64,000 bases of DNA, from the NCBI RefSeq assembly GCF_018199995.1, contig NZ_CP073579.1:1426001-1490000 (forward strand). Reading direction: 5' to 3'. Positions 18,458-27,806 of the stretch are shown here, in pieces (positions within the stretch are counted from its first letter, which is position 1; every line of letters starts with the position of its first letter). Source of the stretch: Photobacterium sp. GJ3 (GTDB lineage: Bacteria > Pseudomonadota > Gammaproteobacteria > Enterobacterales > Vibrionaceae). The position numbers were made by a program, and so were the translations under genes. Below the pieces are notes generated by a model. It saw only the letters and a program-made list of their open reading frames with translations, had not been told where the DNA came from and did not search any database.

Positions 18458-18922
18458 GAATGATCACCACTTCTTAACAAAAATATTAAAATATATAATT
18501 TTCAGATATTGATTTAACGTCTTTAAAATCAACGAATACAATTGAACATCATTTTTTTGTTATACTTTATTTCACTTTTGTTACTGAAAACATCAAAAAT
18601 TCACTCAATAAAAAATTTTATTTTCCTGTACAAATAAACGTGAACTCGGTGGACCGGATGCACTCCAAAAAATTTCAATTTAATTTAAATGCATCAAAAC
18701 ACATATTAACCAACCCCCATATGCATCAAGGTTTGACCTTGTCAGAAAAATGGCGATGATATGAAAAATATTGGGAGCAACACTTCACTTTTTAACCGTA
18801 TTCTATATTATCTGGCTACATTTTTGACACACATAATTTCGGGTCTGTCGCGAAAAGTCTTCAGTTTTCCCGATTGCCAGCCATCCGTACAGGATGCGAG
18901 CGATGTATGATTGGTATTTCTT
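18458..18922. promoter_or_regulatory. Divergent control region between bcsRQABZC and bcsEFG
   Basis: This 465-bp AT-rich gap holds no supported gene. Towards bcsE there is a candidate promoter, TTGACC (18733-18738) and TGATAT (18757-18762), 18 bp apart. Two direct repeats ATGCATCAA (18689-18697 and 18721-18729), 32 bp apart, lie just upstream of the -35 on about the same helix face. AAGGT-ttg-ACCTT overlaps the -35. A second TTGACA is at 18824. No clear minus-strand promoter was found. Confidence 0.5.
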
Positions 18923-20500
18923 ATGTCTGACTTCCAGGGCGTTCAGCCATTTCAGGAAATGAAAGAATTACAATCCGTTTATGTTTATTTATTTGGACAC
19001 AAACAGATTGCAATCGATTTACTGACACAAAATAAAACACAGAATAACAACACAACGTTTACTTTTGTAACCGATAAAGATAGCTTTTACAGTGGATTAA
19101 ATCCTTCTGTCACGAGTGCGCTGGAATATTCAGTTCGGGAATGTGGAAAGCAGGCTTATTTCCTGTCCAAAGACATGTCAGGAAAAACTCAAAGCGCATT
19201 AAAGCTCATCAAAGATATATGCCGTATACGGATTTCAAGGCAATCTCGCATGATTATCCTGATGCCCGATACCCTGATTGTCAATTTAATGCAAAATCAC
19301 CGTCACAGTTTACTCAACCTGCTGAATAAGCATGCGATTGACAGAACTGCAACCATTGAACTAATGATTTACGGTGAGCAGGCAACCTCAATCCGCCCCG
19401 CCTTGCTTGCCATGAATCACTGCATACGCGGGCTTGTCTCGATGACGGCAATCAACGCGCACCAGTGTCAGTATCAGTTGGCCTTTTGGGCAAATCGGCA
19501 AGGCGTTCTGTCTGGTCAGACTTTTCTGTTAAACCGGGCGGAAAACGGACACTGGCTGAGGACTGAGCCGCCGCTGCACCCGTATTTGTCGGACATGCAG
19601 CCCGATTCAGAGCCGAGCCCGATCTATCTCAGCGACGAGGCATTACTCGACGGTGAACACACGCCGGATCAGGTGATGCGCCAGATCTCAAATGAGGTGC
19701 TGCTCACTCAGACAGACTTTCCGGCATCCGCCACCCTGCTCCTGGGATGCGGCTCACCGACGTCCATTCAGCCCTTAGCCATCGCTTGCCTCCGATTACG
19801 GCATCAAACCGGCGCATCGCTGAAGATCATCATCCGGGAGACCCGACAATGTCTGCGATACACCGACGAAACCTTTTTGCTGGCCGCGGGGGTGAACCTG
19901 ATTGTACCGGCCAACCTGCCGTTCAGCCGGTTGATGAGTCAGGTGGAAGCCATTCAGCATCAGATTTTAGTCCGAACCTTACCCTCCGATCCGGACGCTT
20001 TACTGTCGCTCAACCTTCAGTATGCAAACCGCGGTTATCTCGACAATCAGCAATTCAGTCAATACAGTCATCTCGCCATGCAGCATACGGCCCCAGCACA
20101 GTTGGGATTTGCGCTGGTTCGGCTCAATCTGCTGCCGGGAATGCAGGCAGAGGAATGTCTCAAATTATGTCGGATCCGGCGGGATGGTGATGTGGTCACC
20201 GCTTGCCACAATGCACTCTATGTCTTGTTCAGTGCGATTCGTCTGACGGATGTGCAGACAGCCCTGAATCATATCTTTGATATTCCGGTCCGGGATCTGT
20301 TTCAGCAAATTCAGATCTTTCAGACGCAGTACGACGCAGAGCGCGAACTCCAGACCGTGATCACGCAGGCTGTCCCGCTGGATAATGTGTCAGCGACCGT
20401 CTTTGAAAAAGAAGCATTCGGTGAGTCAGCGCAGCCTGAGCCTGCCCGACCTTCATTTTTCGCCATTCAGAAACCCATTCAACTGCGGGGTGGCAAATGA
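18923..20500 (+). CDS. BcsE, c-di-GMP-binding cellulose regulator
   Basis: BcsE binds c-di-GMP through its GIL domain and stimulates cellulose output in complex with BcsR, BcsQ and BcsF. The 525-residue protein carries the family segment LKIIIRETRQCLRYTDETFLL and the RxGD motif (RRDGD, about residue 420) that contacts c-di-GMP. The length matches E. coli BcsE (523). ATG at 18923 is chosen over an upstream TTG at 18911; neither has a strong ribosome site. The stop overlaps the bcsF start (AAATGA). The N-terminal 100 residues are more AT-rich than the rest. Confidence 0.93.
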   Translation: MSDFQGVQPFQEMKELQSVYVYLFGHKQIAIDLLTQNKTQNNNTTFTFVTDKDSFYSGLNPSVTSALEYSVRECGKQAYFLSKDMSGKTQSALKLIKDICRIRISRQSRMIILMPDTLIVNLMQNHRHSLLNLLNKHAIDRTATIELMIYGEQATSIRPALLAMNHCIRGLVSMTAINAHQCQYQLAFWANRQGVLSGQTFLLNRAENGHWLRTEPPLHPYLSDMQPDSEPSPIYLSDEALLDGEHTPDQVMRQISNEVLLTQTDFPASATLLLGCGSPTSIQPLAIACLRLRHQTGASLKIIIRETRQCLRYTDETFLLAAGVNLIVPANLPFSRLMSQVEAIQHQILVRTLPSDPDALLSLNLQYANRGYLDNQQFSQYSHLAMQHTAPAQLGFALVRLNLLPGMQAEECLKLCRIRRDGDVVTACHNALYVLFSAIRLTDVQTALNHIFDIPVRDLFQQIQIFQTQYDAERELQTVITQAVPLDNVSATVFEKEAFGESAQPEPARPSFFAIQKPIQLRGGK

Positions 20501-20643
20501 GCCTGGAAGATTTTCTGCTGACTTCAGGCATCAGCCTGCTGATTGGGCTGCTCCTTGGCTATTTTGCCCGAAATCTGGCCGCCTGGGTGCAACGAACTTA
20601 TAAGGCCCGCTTCAGACGTGCGCATTACTTTAAACAAGACTAA
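20497..20643 (+). CDS. BcsF, short single-pass membrane protein
   Basis: This 48-residue gene overlaps the bcsE stop by four bases. It has one N-terminal membrane helix (ISLLIGLLLGYFARNLAAW) and a basic cytoplasmic tail (RTYKARFRRAHYF), as in E. coli BcsF, which recruits BcsE to the membrane next to BcsG. It is a little shorter than the E. coli protein (63 residues). The bcsG ATG follows 16 bp later, so the three genes form one unit. Confidence 0.88.
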   Translation: MSLEDFLLTSGISLLIGLLLGYFARNLAAWVQRTYKARFRRAHYFKQD

Positions 20644-20659
20644 CGAACAGATTCAGCAC

Positions 20660-22297
20660 ATGACAAAGCAGCAAAGCAGACATCCAGTCCAAGCCCTGTC
20701 GGGACTGGGATGGTGGAATGTTTATTTCATTCTCAAAATTGCCCTGTACATTCAGGGCACTCTCGGATTCCACCCGCTGGAAAATATGGCACTGGTGGTC
20801 TTTCTGTTACTGCCACTGGGTTCATCCTGGCTCAGGGTGCTGCGTCAGGTTGTTGCCATTCCGGCGGCCGCCTGGCTGATGCATTACGACTCTTTCCTGC
20901 CGCCGCTGACCCGTTTATGGGCACAGTTGGGTCAGCTGATGCAATTTGAATTCAGCTATCTGCTGGAACTGATAGGCCGGTTCATCACGGTTCAGAGCCT
21001 TCTGGCGCTGATGACGCTCTGTCTGGGTTATGTACTGCTGAATCGTTTTCTGCGAGTCTCTGTTTTTGTGGTCGCAACATTAGTGGTGCTCTGCGTGCCT
21101 GCCGCCAAAACGCCTCAGGCTGTGGCACAACCAGAAACCGTCACCAGACTTGAACCGCCTGTCACGGTACAGAAACCGTCAGATTCGCTGACCGTGCCAA
21201 CACAAACAGATGATGCATCGCTGAACACTTATGTGTCGGACTTCTTTCAGTCCGAGGCCCAACGTCAGGTGTTGTTTGAACCAAACACACCCGCAGGGGC
21301 CCCGTTTGACATCCTGTTCCTGAGCATCTGTTCAGTGGCCTGGGACGATATCGCTATCGCCGGGCTGAGTGATCACCCGCTGTTCAAAGAATTCGACATC
21401 CTGTTTGACCAGTACAATGCCGCAACCTCTTACAGTGGCCCGGCCGTGATCCGTTTGCTGCGCGCAGGCTGCGGACAGGAAACACACAATCAATTGTTCT
21501 CCGGTGCGCCCTCACAGCAATGCTATCTGTTCGACAATCTGAAAAAGCTGGGTTTTGAAGAAAATCTGGTGATGAACCACGATGGCGTGTTTGATAATTT
21601 CCTGAAACTGATCCAAACCGATGGACAGGTCACCGCTGATCTCATGCCTCAGGATGGCTTTTCGCCGTATCAGAAGGCGTTCGATGGCAAGTCGATTTAT
21701 CGGGATAAACAAGTCCTTGAAGACTGGCTCGCCCAGCGCAACACCGACAGTCATGAGCAAATTGTCACGCTGTATAACTCCATTTCACTGCATGATGGCA
21801 ATCGGCTGATTCGTGGCGATCGCACCACCAGCATGGCCAGCTACCAGCTGCGCCTGAAAAATTTGCTGGATGATCTGTATGCTTTCTTTCAGACACTCAA
21901 GCAGTCTGAACGAAACATTGTTGTCGTGATGATTCCTGAACATGGCGCAGGCATGAAAGGTGACCGGATGCAAATCTCCGGCATGCGCGAGATTCCGTCT
22001 CAGTCGATCACTCATATTCCGGTCGGCCTGAAAGTGTTTGGGAAAGATGTAATCCGGACCGGCGACACGGTTCATGTGACCGCGCCTTCCAGTCATCAGG
22101 CTCTGGCGCAGCTGATCAGTAATGTACTGGCTCAGAATCCGTATCAGCACAACAGCTTTGATCCGGCCACGCTGATCAGAAACCTGCCGGAAACGCCTGT
22201 CGTCTCTCAAAATGACGGCTCAACAGTGATCCAAATCAACGGCAAGCCGTATGTGTCGCTGGATGGCAGAAGCTGGTCTGTCTATCCGGGGAAATAA
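20660..22297 (+). CDS. BcsG, cellulose phosphoethanolamine transferase
   Basis: BcsG moves phosphoethanolamine from membrane lipid to glucose units of cellulose. The 545-residue protein has an N-terminal membrane region of about four or five helices (to about residue 160) and a periplasmic alkaline-phosphatase-like domain. That domain shows DILFLSICSVAWDD, the likely nucleophile Ser in NAATSYSGPAVIR and the metal-binding PEHGAGMKGDR. ATG at 20660 lies 16 bp after bcsF. The open frame extends upstream but overlaps bcsF, so the later start is preferred. With this gene the strain could make modified cellulose, provided bcsA and bcsQ are really intact. Confidence 0.93.
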   Translation: MTKQQSRHPVQALSGLGWWNVYFILKIALYIQGTLGFHPLENMALVVFLLLPLGSSWLRVLRQVVAIPAAAWLMHYDSFLPPLTRLWAQLGQLMQFEFSYLLELIGRFITVQSLLALMTLCLGYVLLNRFLRVSVFVVATLVVLCVPAAKTPQAVAQPETVTRLEPPVTVQKPSDSLTVPTQTDDASLNTYVSDFFQSEAQRQVLFEPNTPAGAPFDILFLSICSVAWDDIAIAGLSDHPLFKEFDILFDQYNAATSYSGPAVIRLLRAGCGQETHNQLFSGAPSQQCYLFDNLKKLGFEENLVMNHDGVFDNFLKLIQTDGQVTADLMPQDGFSPYQKAFDGKSIYRDKQVLEDWLAQRNTDSHEQIVTLYNSISLHDGNRLIRGDRTTSMASYQLRLKNLLDDLYAFFQTLKQSERNIVVVMIPEHGAGMKGDRMQISGMREIPSQSITHIPVGLKVFGKDVIRTGDTVHVTAPSSHQALAQLISNVLAQNPYQHNSFDPATLIRNLPETPVVSQNDGSTVIQINGKPYVSLDGRSWSVYPGK

Positions 22298-22313
22298 ACT
22301 GTACAGCCACAAC

Positions 22314-22350
22314 AAAGCCACGTCACTTGCCTGAGTGCCGTGGCTTTTTT
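22314..22350 (+). terminator. Intrinsic terminator after bcsG
   Basis: AAAGCCACG and CGTGGCTTT form a stem followed by six T, starting 16 bp after the bcsG stop. It closes the bcsEFG unit. From here to 22707 (357 bp) no gene is supported; an open minus-strand frame there is discussed under rejected items. Confidence 0.85.
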
Positions 22351-22707
22351 AATCTGACGCTTCCCCTCCTGAACGACGAACACAATCAGACACCGTGCTA
22401 AAAGCGGTCACTGAGCCCGGCAGACACCGAGTAAGACACGCTGTCATAAAAAGCGACGTACTGCAGGTGTGCGAGATTGCCCCCAGTGCATTGAATGCCA
22501 GGTGATTCCAGCCAAACATCGCGCAGCGTCAGCGGCATCAGTGCAGAAGTGAATGCAACAGGATGCGTTATCTGGGATTGATCAATACCAAAGCCTGCAT
22601 CGCTTTTACCGTCAGGAAATATTTCTGAACAACTTTCCGCCAGAACCACTGAAATTTCTCCGCCGAAGACGGGGTCATGTAGGCACTGTAATTTCAAGGA
22701 ATCAAAG

Positions 22708-23160
22708 ATGACTTCAAACGCAACATCCAATCACACAAATTATGGCTATCTTCTGGGAACATCCGGTGTGATTCTGGTCCTGCTCTGGTTGGGGATCTAC
22801 AAATTCACACCGACAGAAGCCAAAGCGATTGAGCCTCTGGTGGCAAACCACCCCCTGATGGGCTGGCTGTATGACATTTTTTCACTGCAGGCGGTGTCGA
22901 ACCTGATAGGACTCAGTGAAATAATTGTCGCGGGCGGACTGCTGATTGGTTTTCGCGTGCCGCTCGTGGCTTATTGGTCGGGGATTGCGGCATCCGTTAT
23001 CTTCGTCGTGACACTCAGTTTCATGGTGACGACTCCGGATGCCTGGAAAGTGTCTGACGGATTACTGATCCCGAATTTCTTTCTGATCAAAGATATCCTG
23101 TTTCTGGCCATCAGCATCAGTGTCATCGAACGCGCAAAACACAAAATGGCCCATCAATAA
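22708..23160 (+). CDS. DUF417 (YkgB-like) membrane protein
   Basis: This 150-residue inner-membrane protein has four predicted helices (about 14-32, 62-82, 86-106, 124-142). Its family pattern (GIYKFTPTEAKAIEPLVANHPLM near residue 28, then IGLSEIIVAGGLLI) marks DUF417, whose E. coli members YkgB and RclC lie in oxidative or chlorine-stress operons. The biochemical role is unknown. AAGGAA precedes the ATG. It stands alone, with a terminator 20 bp downstream. No recognisable regulator such as RclR is adjacent. Confidence 0.88.
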   Translation: MTSNATSNHTNYGYLLGTSGVILVLLWLGIYKFTPTEAKAIEPLVANHPLMGWLYDIFSLQAVSNLIGLSEIIVAGGLLIGFRVPLVAYWSGIAASVIFVVTLSFMVTTPDAWKVSDGLLIPNFFLIKDILFLAISISVIERAKHKMAHQ

Positions 23161-23179
23161 CTCGGTGATGGCCCGCTCT

Positions 23180-23210
23180 GAGGGGGACTCCAGCTCCCCC
23201 TTTTCTTTTC
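23180..23210 (+). terminator. Intrinsic terminator after the DUF417 gene
   Basis: AGGGGGA-ctccagc-TCCCCCT is followed by TTTCTTTT. From here to 23533 (about 320 bp) no gene or clear signal was seen. Confidence 0.8.
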
Positions 23211-23533
23211 AGCGAATCGCGCTCAAAACGTCCGGGCCAACATACTGGCCGCTGCCAGAAACATCATGATCCCCGCGCCTTTACCGCTTTCCCAATCAAG
23301 ACTCATCAACAATAACGGAAAAAGAGCAAAAAGCCGGAATAATATGAATACAAACACATAAAATCAATTCCAGATAGAATCTTTTACTGAAAAACTTGAT
23401 AAGCACCACAGCACATAACAGCACAGGTAGAAAATTTCAGTGAAATCATCCAACTTAGCCGATGATTCTCATCCTTTTGCACCAACTGTATGCGATGTTG
23501 CTGCAATCAATCTATTTTAAGCCTGGAGTGCTC

Positions 23534-23812
23534 ATGGAAAGCTTATCTTTTCTTTTGTTTTTGGTTTATCTGGCCATCGGGGGACTGGCAACCCTGTACG
23601 CGCTTGTGTTTTTCTTTCTGACCGGTTTAACGATATTTGATCAGGGCAAGAAACAAGCCATGCCTTTCCGACACAAATGCAGCTATGTTTTTGTCATGCT
23701 GTTGTTAATGCCCCTCTTTTTTCCTGTTTTCATGGATGAGATCATCTCACTCTCCGAATATTATCTGGCAAAGAAGAACGCGCTTGCACAAAGCGGGTCT
23801 GAAACGGTCTGA
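23534..23812 (+). CDS. Small two-helix membrane protein of unknown function
   Basis: This 92-residue protein has two long hydrophobic helices (about 4-40 and 55-76) and a short polar tail. I recognise no family. ATG at 23534 has GGAG seven bases upstream; the frame opens 24 codons earlier but without a good ribosome site. It converges on rbsR and shares a stem-loop region with it. It is probably real from its start signal and codon pattern, but there is no functional evidence. Confidence 0.65.
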   Translation: MESLSFLLFLVYLAIGGLATLYALVFFFLTGLTIFDQGKKQAMPFRHKCSYVFVMLLLMPLFFPVFMDEIISLSEYYLAKKNALAQSGSETV

Positions 23813-23873
23813 TAAAAAATAAAGCCTTCCCTCCTCAAATGAACACACCGTTTGAAAAGGGGAGGGCTTCCGA
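23813..23873 (-). terminator. Terminator of the ribose operon
   Basis: On the minus strand, GCCCTCCCC...TTTCAAA pairs imperfectly with TTTGAGGAGGGAAGGC and is followed by TTTATTTTTTAT. It lies directly after the rbsR stop. The stem may also slow transcription of the converging small membrane gene. Confidence 0.7.
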
Positions 23874-24881
23874 TTATTCCGAAATCTCTTTCACACTCTG
23901 ACGCTTGACCAGCGTTGGCTCAAGTTGCACCACCTGAGTGTCTGTGATTTCTTTATTGATTCGTTTGAGCAGCGTCTCAACCGCTGCCTGTCCCAAACGA
24001 TATTTCGGCTGGTGAATGGTCGTCAGGGATGGGGTCATAAATTTCGCGATATGGATATCATCGTAGCCGATGATGGAGAGATCGTCTGGAATTCGGATCC
24101 CTTGTTCATATGCAGCGTGGATCACGCCCATCGCCATCATATCGTTACAGACAAAGAGCGCCGTGGGTAAAGAACCGCTGGCACAGATCTGCTGAAAAGC
24201 CCGGTATCCGCCGTCACATTCGAAATCCGATTCGACAATCCAATCAGGTTGAATGGGCAGACCCGCTTCATTCATGGCCCGCTTATAGCCTTCATAACGG
24301 ATCTGTGCCTGGTGTCTGACCAAAGGGCCGGTAATACAGCCGATCTCACGATGTCCGCTCTGAATCAGATATTGCGCTGCCAGATAACCGCCCTGATAGG
24401 AATTATCCTGAATCTTGTCGCTGGCAAAAGACATTGGCCCCCAATCCATCACCACCACCGGAATATCGGGATAGCGATCGAACACTTCAATGCGCTCGCC
24501 TTCCAGCGTTGAGCACATCAGCAACAAGCCGTCGACCCGCTTTTGCAGCAAGGTATCAATCGAGGCTTTCATGCGTTCGTTATCCCCTTCGGTGTTGCAA
24601 AGGATCAGGTTATACCCTTTCTGATAGCAACTGCGCTCAACCCCTTTCACCACTTCACCAAAAAATGGGTTGGTCGAGGTGGTCACCAGCATCCCGATGG
24701 TCTGAGTCCGATTGACCTTGAGGCTGCGGGCCAGTGCGGACGGGGCATAGTTCAGCTCTTTCGCTGCCCGGTTCACCCGCGCTGCAATTTCCTCACTGAC
24801 AAAGCGGGATTTGTTGATCACATGGCTCACGGTAGAAGTCGACACCCCTGCCAGTCTCGCAATATCTTTCATCGTGGCCAT
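23874..24881 (-). CDS. RbsR, LacI-family ribose operon repressor
   Basis: This 335-residue protein has a LacI helix-turn-helix at residues 4-24 (IARLAGVSTSTVSHVINKS), a hinge helix (SALARSLK) and a periplasmic-binding-like ligand domain. Being the last gene of rbsDACBKR identifies it as the ribose repressor. It would release the perfect palindrome upstream of rbsD when ribose is bound. It starts 15 bp after the rbsK stop with an AGGA site, and a terminator follows. Confidence 0.93.
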   Translation of the reverse strand: MATMKDIARLAGVSTSTVSHVINKSRFVSEEIAARVNRAAKELNYAPSALARSLKVNRTQTIGMLVTTSTNPFFGEVVKGVERSCYQKGYNLILCNTEGDNERMKASIDTLLQKRVDGLLLMCSTLEGERIEVFDRYPDIPVVVMDWGPMSFASDKIQDNSYQGGYLAAQYLIQSGHREIGCITGPLVRHQAQIRYEGYKRAMNEAGLPIQPDWIVESDFECDGGYRAFQQICASGSLPTALFVCNDMMAMGVIHAAYEQGIRIPDDLSIIGYDDIHIAKFMTPSLTTIHQPKYRLGQAAVETLLKRINKEITDTQVVQLEPTLVKRQSVKEISE

Positions 24882-24896
24882 GTCATGTTCCTGTAT

Positions 24897-25829
24897 TTAA
24901 TCGACGACCGCAAAACGCTCCGCCAGAAAAGCATCCACCTCTGCATGCGTTGGAATCGATGTCTGCGCACCAAAACGCGTCACAGAAATCGCGGCAGCAG
25001 CGTGTGCAAAACGAATGGCTGATTCTAAAGACATTTCTTCCAGTAAACCAGTCACCAACGCGCCGTTAAAGGTATCACCGGCCGCTGTGGTATCCACCGC
25101 ATCCACTGTGTAACCGGGAATCAGCTGGCCCCGGCCATTCTGACTCAGCCAGACGCCTTTCGCACCCAGGGTGATCAGCACGATTTCAATGCCTTTCCGG
25201 TGTAATTCATCTGCAGCACGCTGTGCAGACGCATGGTCTGTGACCGGAATCCCTGTCAGCACTTCAGCTTCAGTTTCATTCGGTGTAATCACATCGATGC
25301 ACGACAACACGCTGTCCGGCAAAGCACGCGCCGGCGCCGGATTGAGAATCACGTTGGTCTGGTGTGCTTTCGCGACCTGTGCCGCTTTTTCGACCCCGTC
25401 CAGCGGTGTTTCCAGTTGCATCAGCAGAAACCGGGCTTCACGAATCCGCGTCAGATCCGGTTCGATCCGCTCAGCCGTCAGATAATCATTCGCTTCCGCA
25501 GAGAGGCAAATTGTATTTTCACCGCTGTCCGACACCTGAATCATGGCGATACCGGTCGGGCAGTTGGGCTGCATTTTCACGCCTGAGATATTGATACCAT
25601 CGTGCTTGAAGCTTTCCCGGATATGAATGCCGAATGCATCATCGCCGACACAGGCAATCAAGCCGATATCCGCATTCAGCCGTGCTGCCGCAACCGCCTG
25701 ATTGGCGCCTTTGCCACCGGGAATGACCTGATAATCACGTCCCTGCAACGTTTCGCCCGGGCGGGGAAATGCGGGCACACGCAGAACATGGTCCGCATTC
25801 ACACTGCCTAAAACCACTAATTTATTCAT
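24897..25829 (-). CDS. RbsK, ribokinase
   Basis: RbsK phosphorylates D-ribose to ribose 5-phosphate. The 310-residue PfkB-family protein has the N-terminal signature GGKGANQAVAAARL and the C-terminal DTTAAGDTFNGAL with the catalytic Asp. ATG at 25829 is chosen because it has AGGA eight bases upstream and begins MNKLVVLGSVNADH like other ribokinases; the frame opens 26 codons earlier inside repeat-derived sequence. A 1-kb palindromic repeat array separates it from rbsB, so its expression with the transport genes may be reduced or it may use another promoter. Confidence 0.95.
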   Translation of the reverse strand: MNKLVVLGSVNADHVLRVPAFPRPGETLQGRDYQVIPGGKGANQAVAAARLNADIGLIACVGDDAFGIHIRESFKHDGINISGVKMQPNCPTGIAMIQVSDSGENTICLSAEANDYLTAERIEPDLTRIREARFLLMQLETPLDGVEKAAQVAKAHQTNVILNPAPARALPDSVLSCIDVITPNETEAEVLTGIPVTDHASAQRAADELHRKGIEIVLITLGAKGVWLSQNGRGQLIPGYTVDAVDTTAAGDTFNGALVTGLLEEMSLESAIRFAHAAAAISVTRFGAQTSIPTHAEVDAFLAERFAVVD

Positions 25830-25904
25830 CACGTTATCCTGGAAATTCTGTTCCGACTTAAACACAAGGATTTGCCGTTTCCGCAAAAAGCAAAGCGTTG
25901 TGTT

Positions 25905-26845
25905 CAACTCCCCTTGTCAAGGGGAGGGAATGTTCAGTGCTTGCAACAAACTCGGACTGTCCCTCCCCCTTTTCAAGGGGGAGGCTAGGTGGGGGGTTAC
26001 AAGGCACACCTGCCAAATCTGCGCACGCTTCACGAACCCCACCCTAACCCTCCCCTTGTCAAGGGGAGGGAATATTCAGTACTTGCAACAAACGCTGTAC
26101 TGTTCCTCCCCCTTTTTCAAGAGAGGGGCTGGCCGGGAGTTACAAAACACACCTGCCAAATCTGCGCGCGCTGTTCGAACCCCACCCTAACCCTCCCCTT
26201 GCCAAGGGGAGGGAATATTCAGTGCTTGCAACAAACGCTGTACTGTCCTTCCCCCTTTTCAAGATAGGGGCTGGCCGGGAATTACTGTGCACTCAGGCCA
26301 AACCTGTGCGTGCTGTTCGAACCCCACCCTCGCCCTCCCCTTGCCAAGGGGAGGGAATATTCAGTACTTGCAACAAACTCGGACTGTCCCTCCCCCTTTT
26401 TCAAGAGAGGGGCTGGCCGGGAGTTACAAAACACACCTGTCAAATCTGCGCGCGCTTCACGAACCCCACCCTCGCCCTCCCCTTGCCAAGGGGAGGGAGT
26501 ATTCATCACTCGCAGCAAATGCTGTATATCCCTCCCCCTTTTCAAGGGGGAGGCTAGGAGGGGTTATCGGGCACACAATCCAAACCTATGCACATTTCAC
26601 GAACCCCACCCTCGCCCTCCCCTTGTCAAGGGGAGGGAATGCTCAGTGCTTGCAACAAACTCGGACTGTCTCTCCCCCCTTTTTCAAGAGAGGGACTGGC
26701 CGGGAGTTACAAAACACACCTGTCAAATCTGCGCGCGCTTCACGAACCCCACCCTAACCCTCCCCTTGCCAAGGGGAGGGAATATTCATCACTCGCAGCA
26801 AATGCGATCTGTCCCTCCCCCCTTTTCAAGGGGAGGGAATGTTCC
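25905..26845. repeat. Seven-unit, 142-bp palindromic repeat array inside the ribose operon
   Basis: The palindrome CTCCCCTTGnCAAGGGGAGG recurs at about 25909, 26050, 26192, 26334, 26477, 26618 and 26760, a period of 141-143 bp, with a partial copy near 26818. Each unit also has a second CCCTCCCCCTTTTTCAAG half-palindrome and shared text such as aaccccaccct and acttgcaacaaac. Open frames read through it on both strands only because of the low number of stops. No gene is supported. It is different from the array at 1-3820. Confidence 0.92.
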
Positions 26846-26851
26846 TGAGGT

Positions 26852-27733
26852 TTACTGCTTCGCAACCACTTTCAGCGGCACCGGAATGTACTGCTCAACC
26901 GGCTCACCTTTCAGCACTTTCACCGCGGTTTCCACGCCCAGCGCACCGATTTGATCCGGCTGCTGTGCAATCGTCGCCGCCAGCTTACCGCGGTTCACCG
27001 CCGCAATGCCGTCGTCTGTGCCGTCAAATCCAACAATCATGACTTGCTTGCCAGACGCCTGAACGGCGCGTAGCGCACCCAGTGCCATTTCATCGTTCTG
27101 CGCAAACACAGCCTGCACATCCGGGTTCGCTGCCAGCAGATTTTCCATCACGTTCAGACCTTTGGTCCGGTCGAAATCCGCAGGCTGGCTCGCCAGCAGA
27201 TCCATCTGACTGCCTTTCACCGCTTTCATGAAACCCTCACCCCGCTCGCGGGCCGCAGACGTACCGGCAATGCCTTCCAGCTGAATGACTTTGGCCTGCT
27301 CACCGACTTTTTCCATAATGAACTTACCCGCCATTTCGCCGCCAGCCACGTTATCCGAAGCAATATGACTCACCACCTCACCCCGGCTGGCACCCCGGTC
27401 CAGGGTCAGGACAGGGATCTTTGAGCGGTTCGCCATGCGAATCGCATTCGACACCGCATCAGAATCCGTCGGGTTGATCAAAATGGCCTTCACACCACGG
27501 ATACTCAGATCTTCCACATTCGACAGCTCTTTACTCGGGTCATTTTGCGAGTCCAGCACAATCAAGTCGTAGCCCAGCTCCTTCGCCTTGGCTTCCGCGC
27601 CATCTTTCATGGTCACGAAGAAGGGGTTGTTCAGGGTCGAGACCACAATCGCCAGTGTGTCCTGTGCCTGAGCAGAAACAGAAACGGTCGAAGTGAGCAA
27701 TGCAGCAGAAATCAGGGTTGCCAGTTTTTTCAT
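26852..27733 (-). CDS. RbsB, periplasmic ribose-binding protein
   Basis: RbsB captures ribose for the RbsAC transporter. The 293-residue protein has a clear signal peptide (cleavage after SVSAQAQ) and the type I periplasmic-binding fold ([25 protein letters not shown]; later [15 protein letters not shown] and [10 protein letters not shown]). It is preceded by AAGGA. The ATG at 27733 is better spaced than one two codons earlier. The stop is followed within a few bases by the repeat array. Confidence 0.95.
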   Translation of the reverse strand: MKKLATLISAALLTSTVSVSAQAQDTLAIVVSTLNNPFFVTMKDGAEAKAKELGYDLIVLDSQNDPSKELSNVEDLSIRGVKAILINPTDSDAVSNAIRMANRSKIPVLTLDRGASRGEVVSHIASDNVAGGEMAGKFIMEKVGEQAKVIQLEGIAGTSAARERGEGFMKAVKGSQMDLLASQPADFDRTKGLNVMENLLAANPDVQAVFAQNDEMALGALRAVQASGKQVMIVGFDGTDDGIAAVNRGKLAATIAQQPDQIGALGVETAVKVLKGEPVEQYIPVPLKVVAKQ

Positions 27734-27806
27734 TGTCATGATCCTTTGTGTAGGGGGAGCCGGTACACGTCATCCGGCTCTCTTTTCATGGATAAATCCA
27801 GAGGAT

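Noticed and set aside
22398-22730. 110-residue minus-strand frame upstream of the DUF417 gene, ending like a beta-barrel strand (SVSYSVSAGLSDRF)
   Set aside because: No signal peptide or ribosome site, and it overlaps the DUF417 start. It may be a decayed outer-membrane gene but cannot be supported.
25900-26954. Several open frames on both strands across the rbsB-rbsK gap
   Set aside because: They follow the 142-bp palindromic repeat period, have no ribosome site and translate to repeated low-complexity text. They are by-products of the array.
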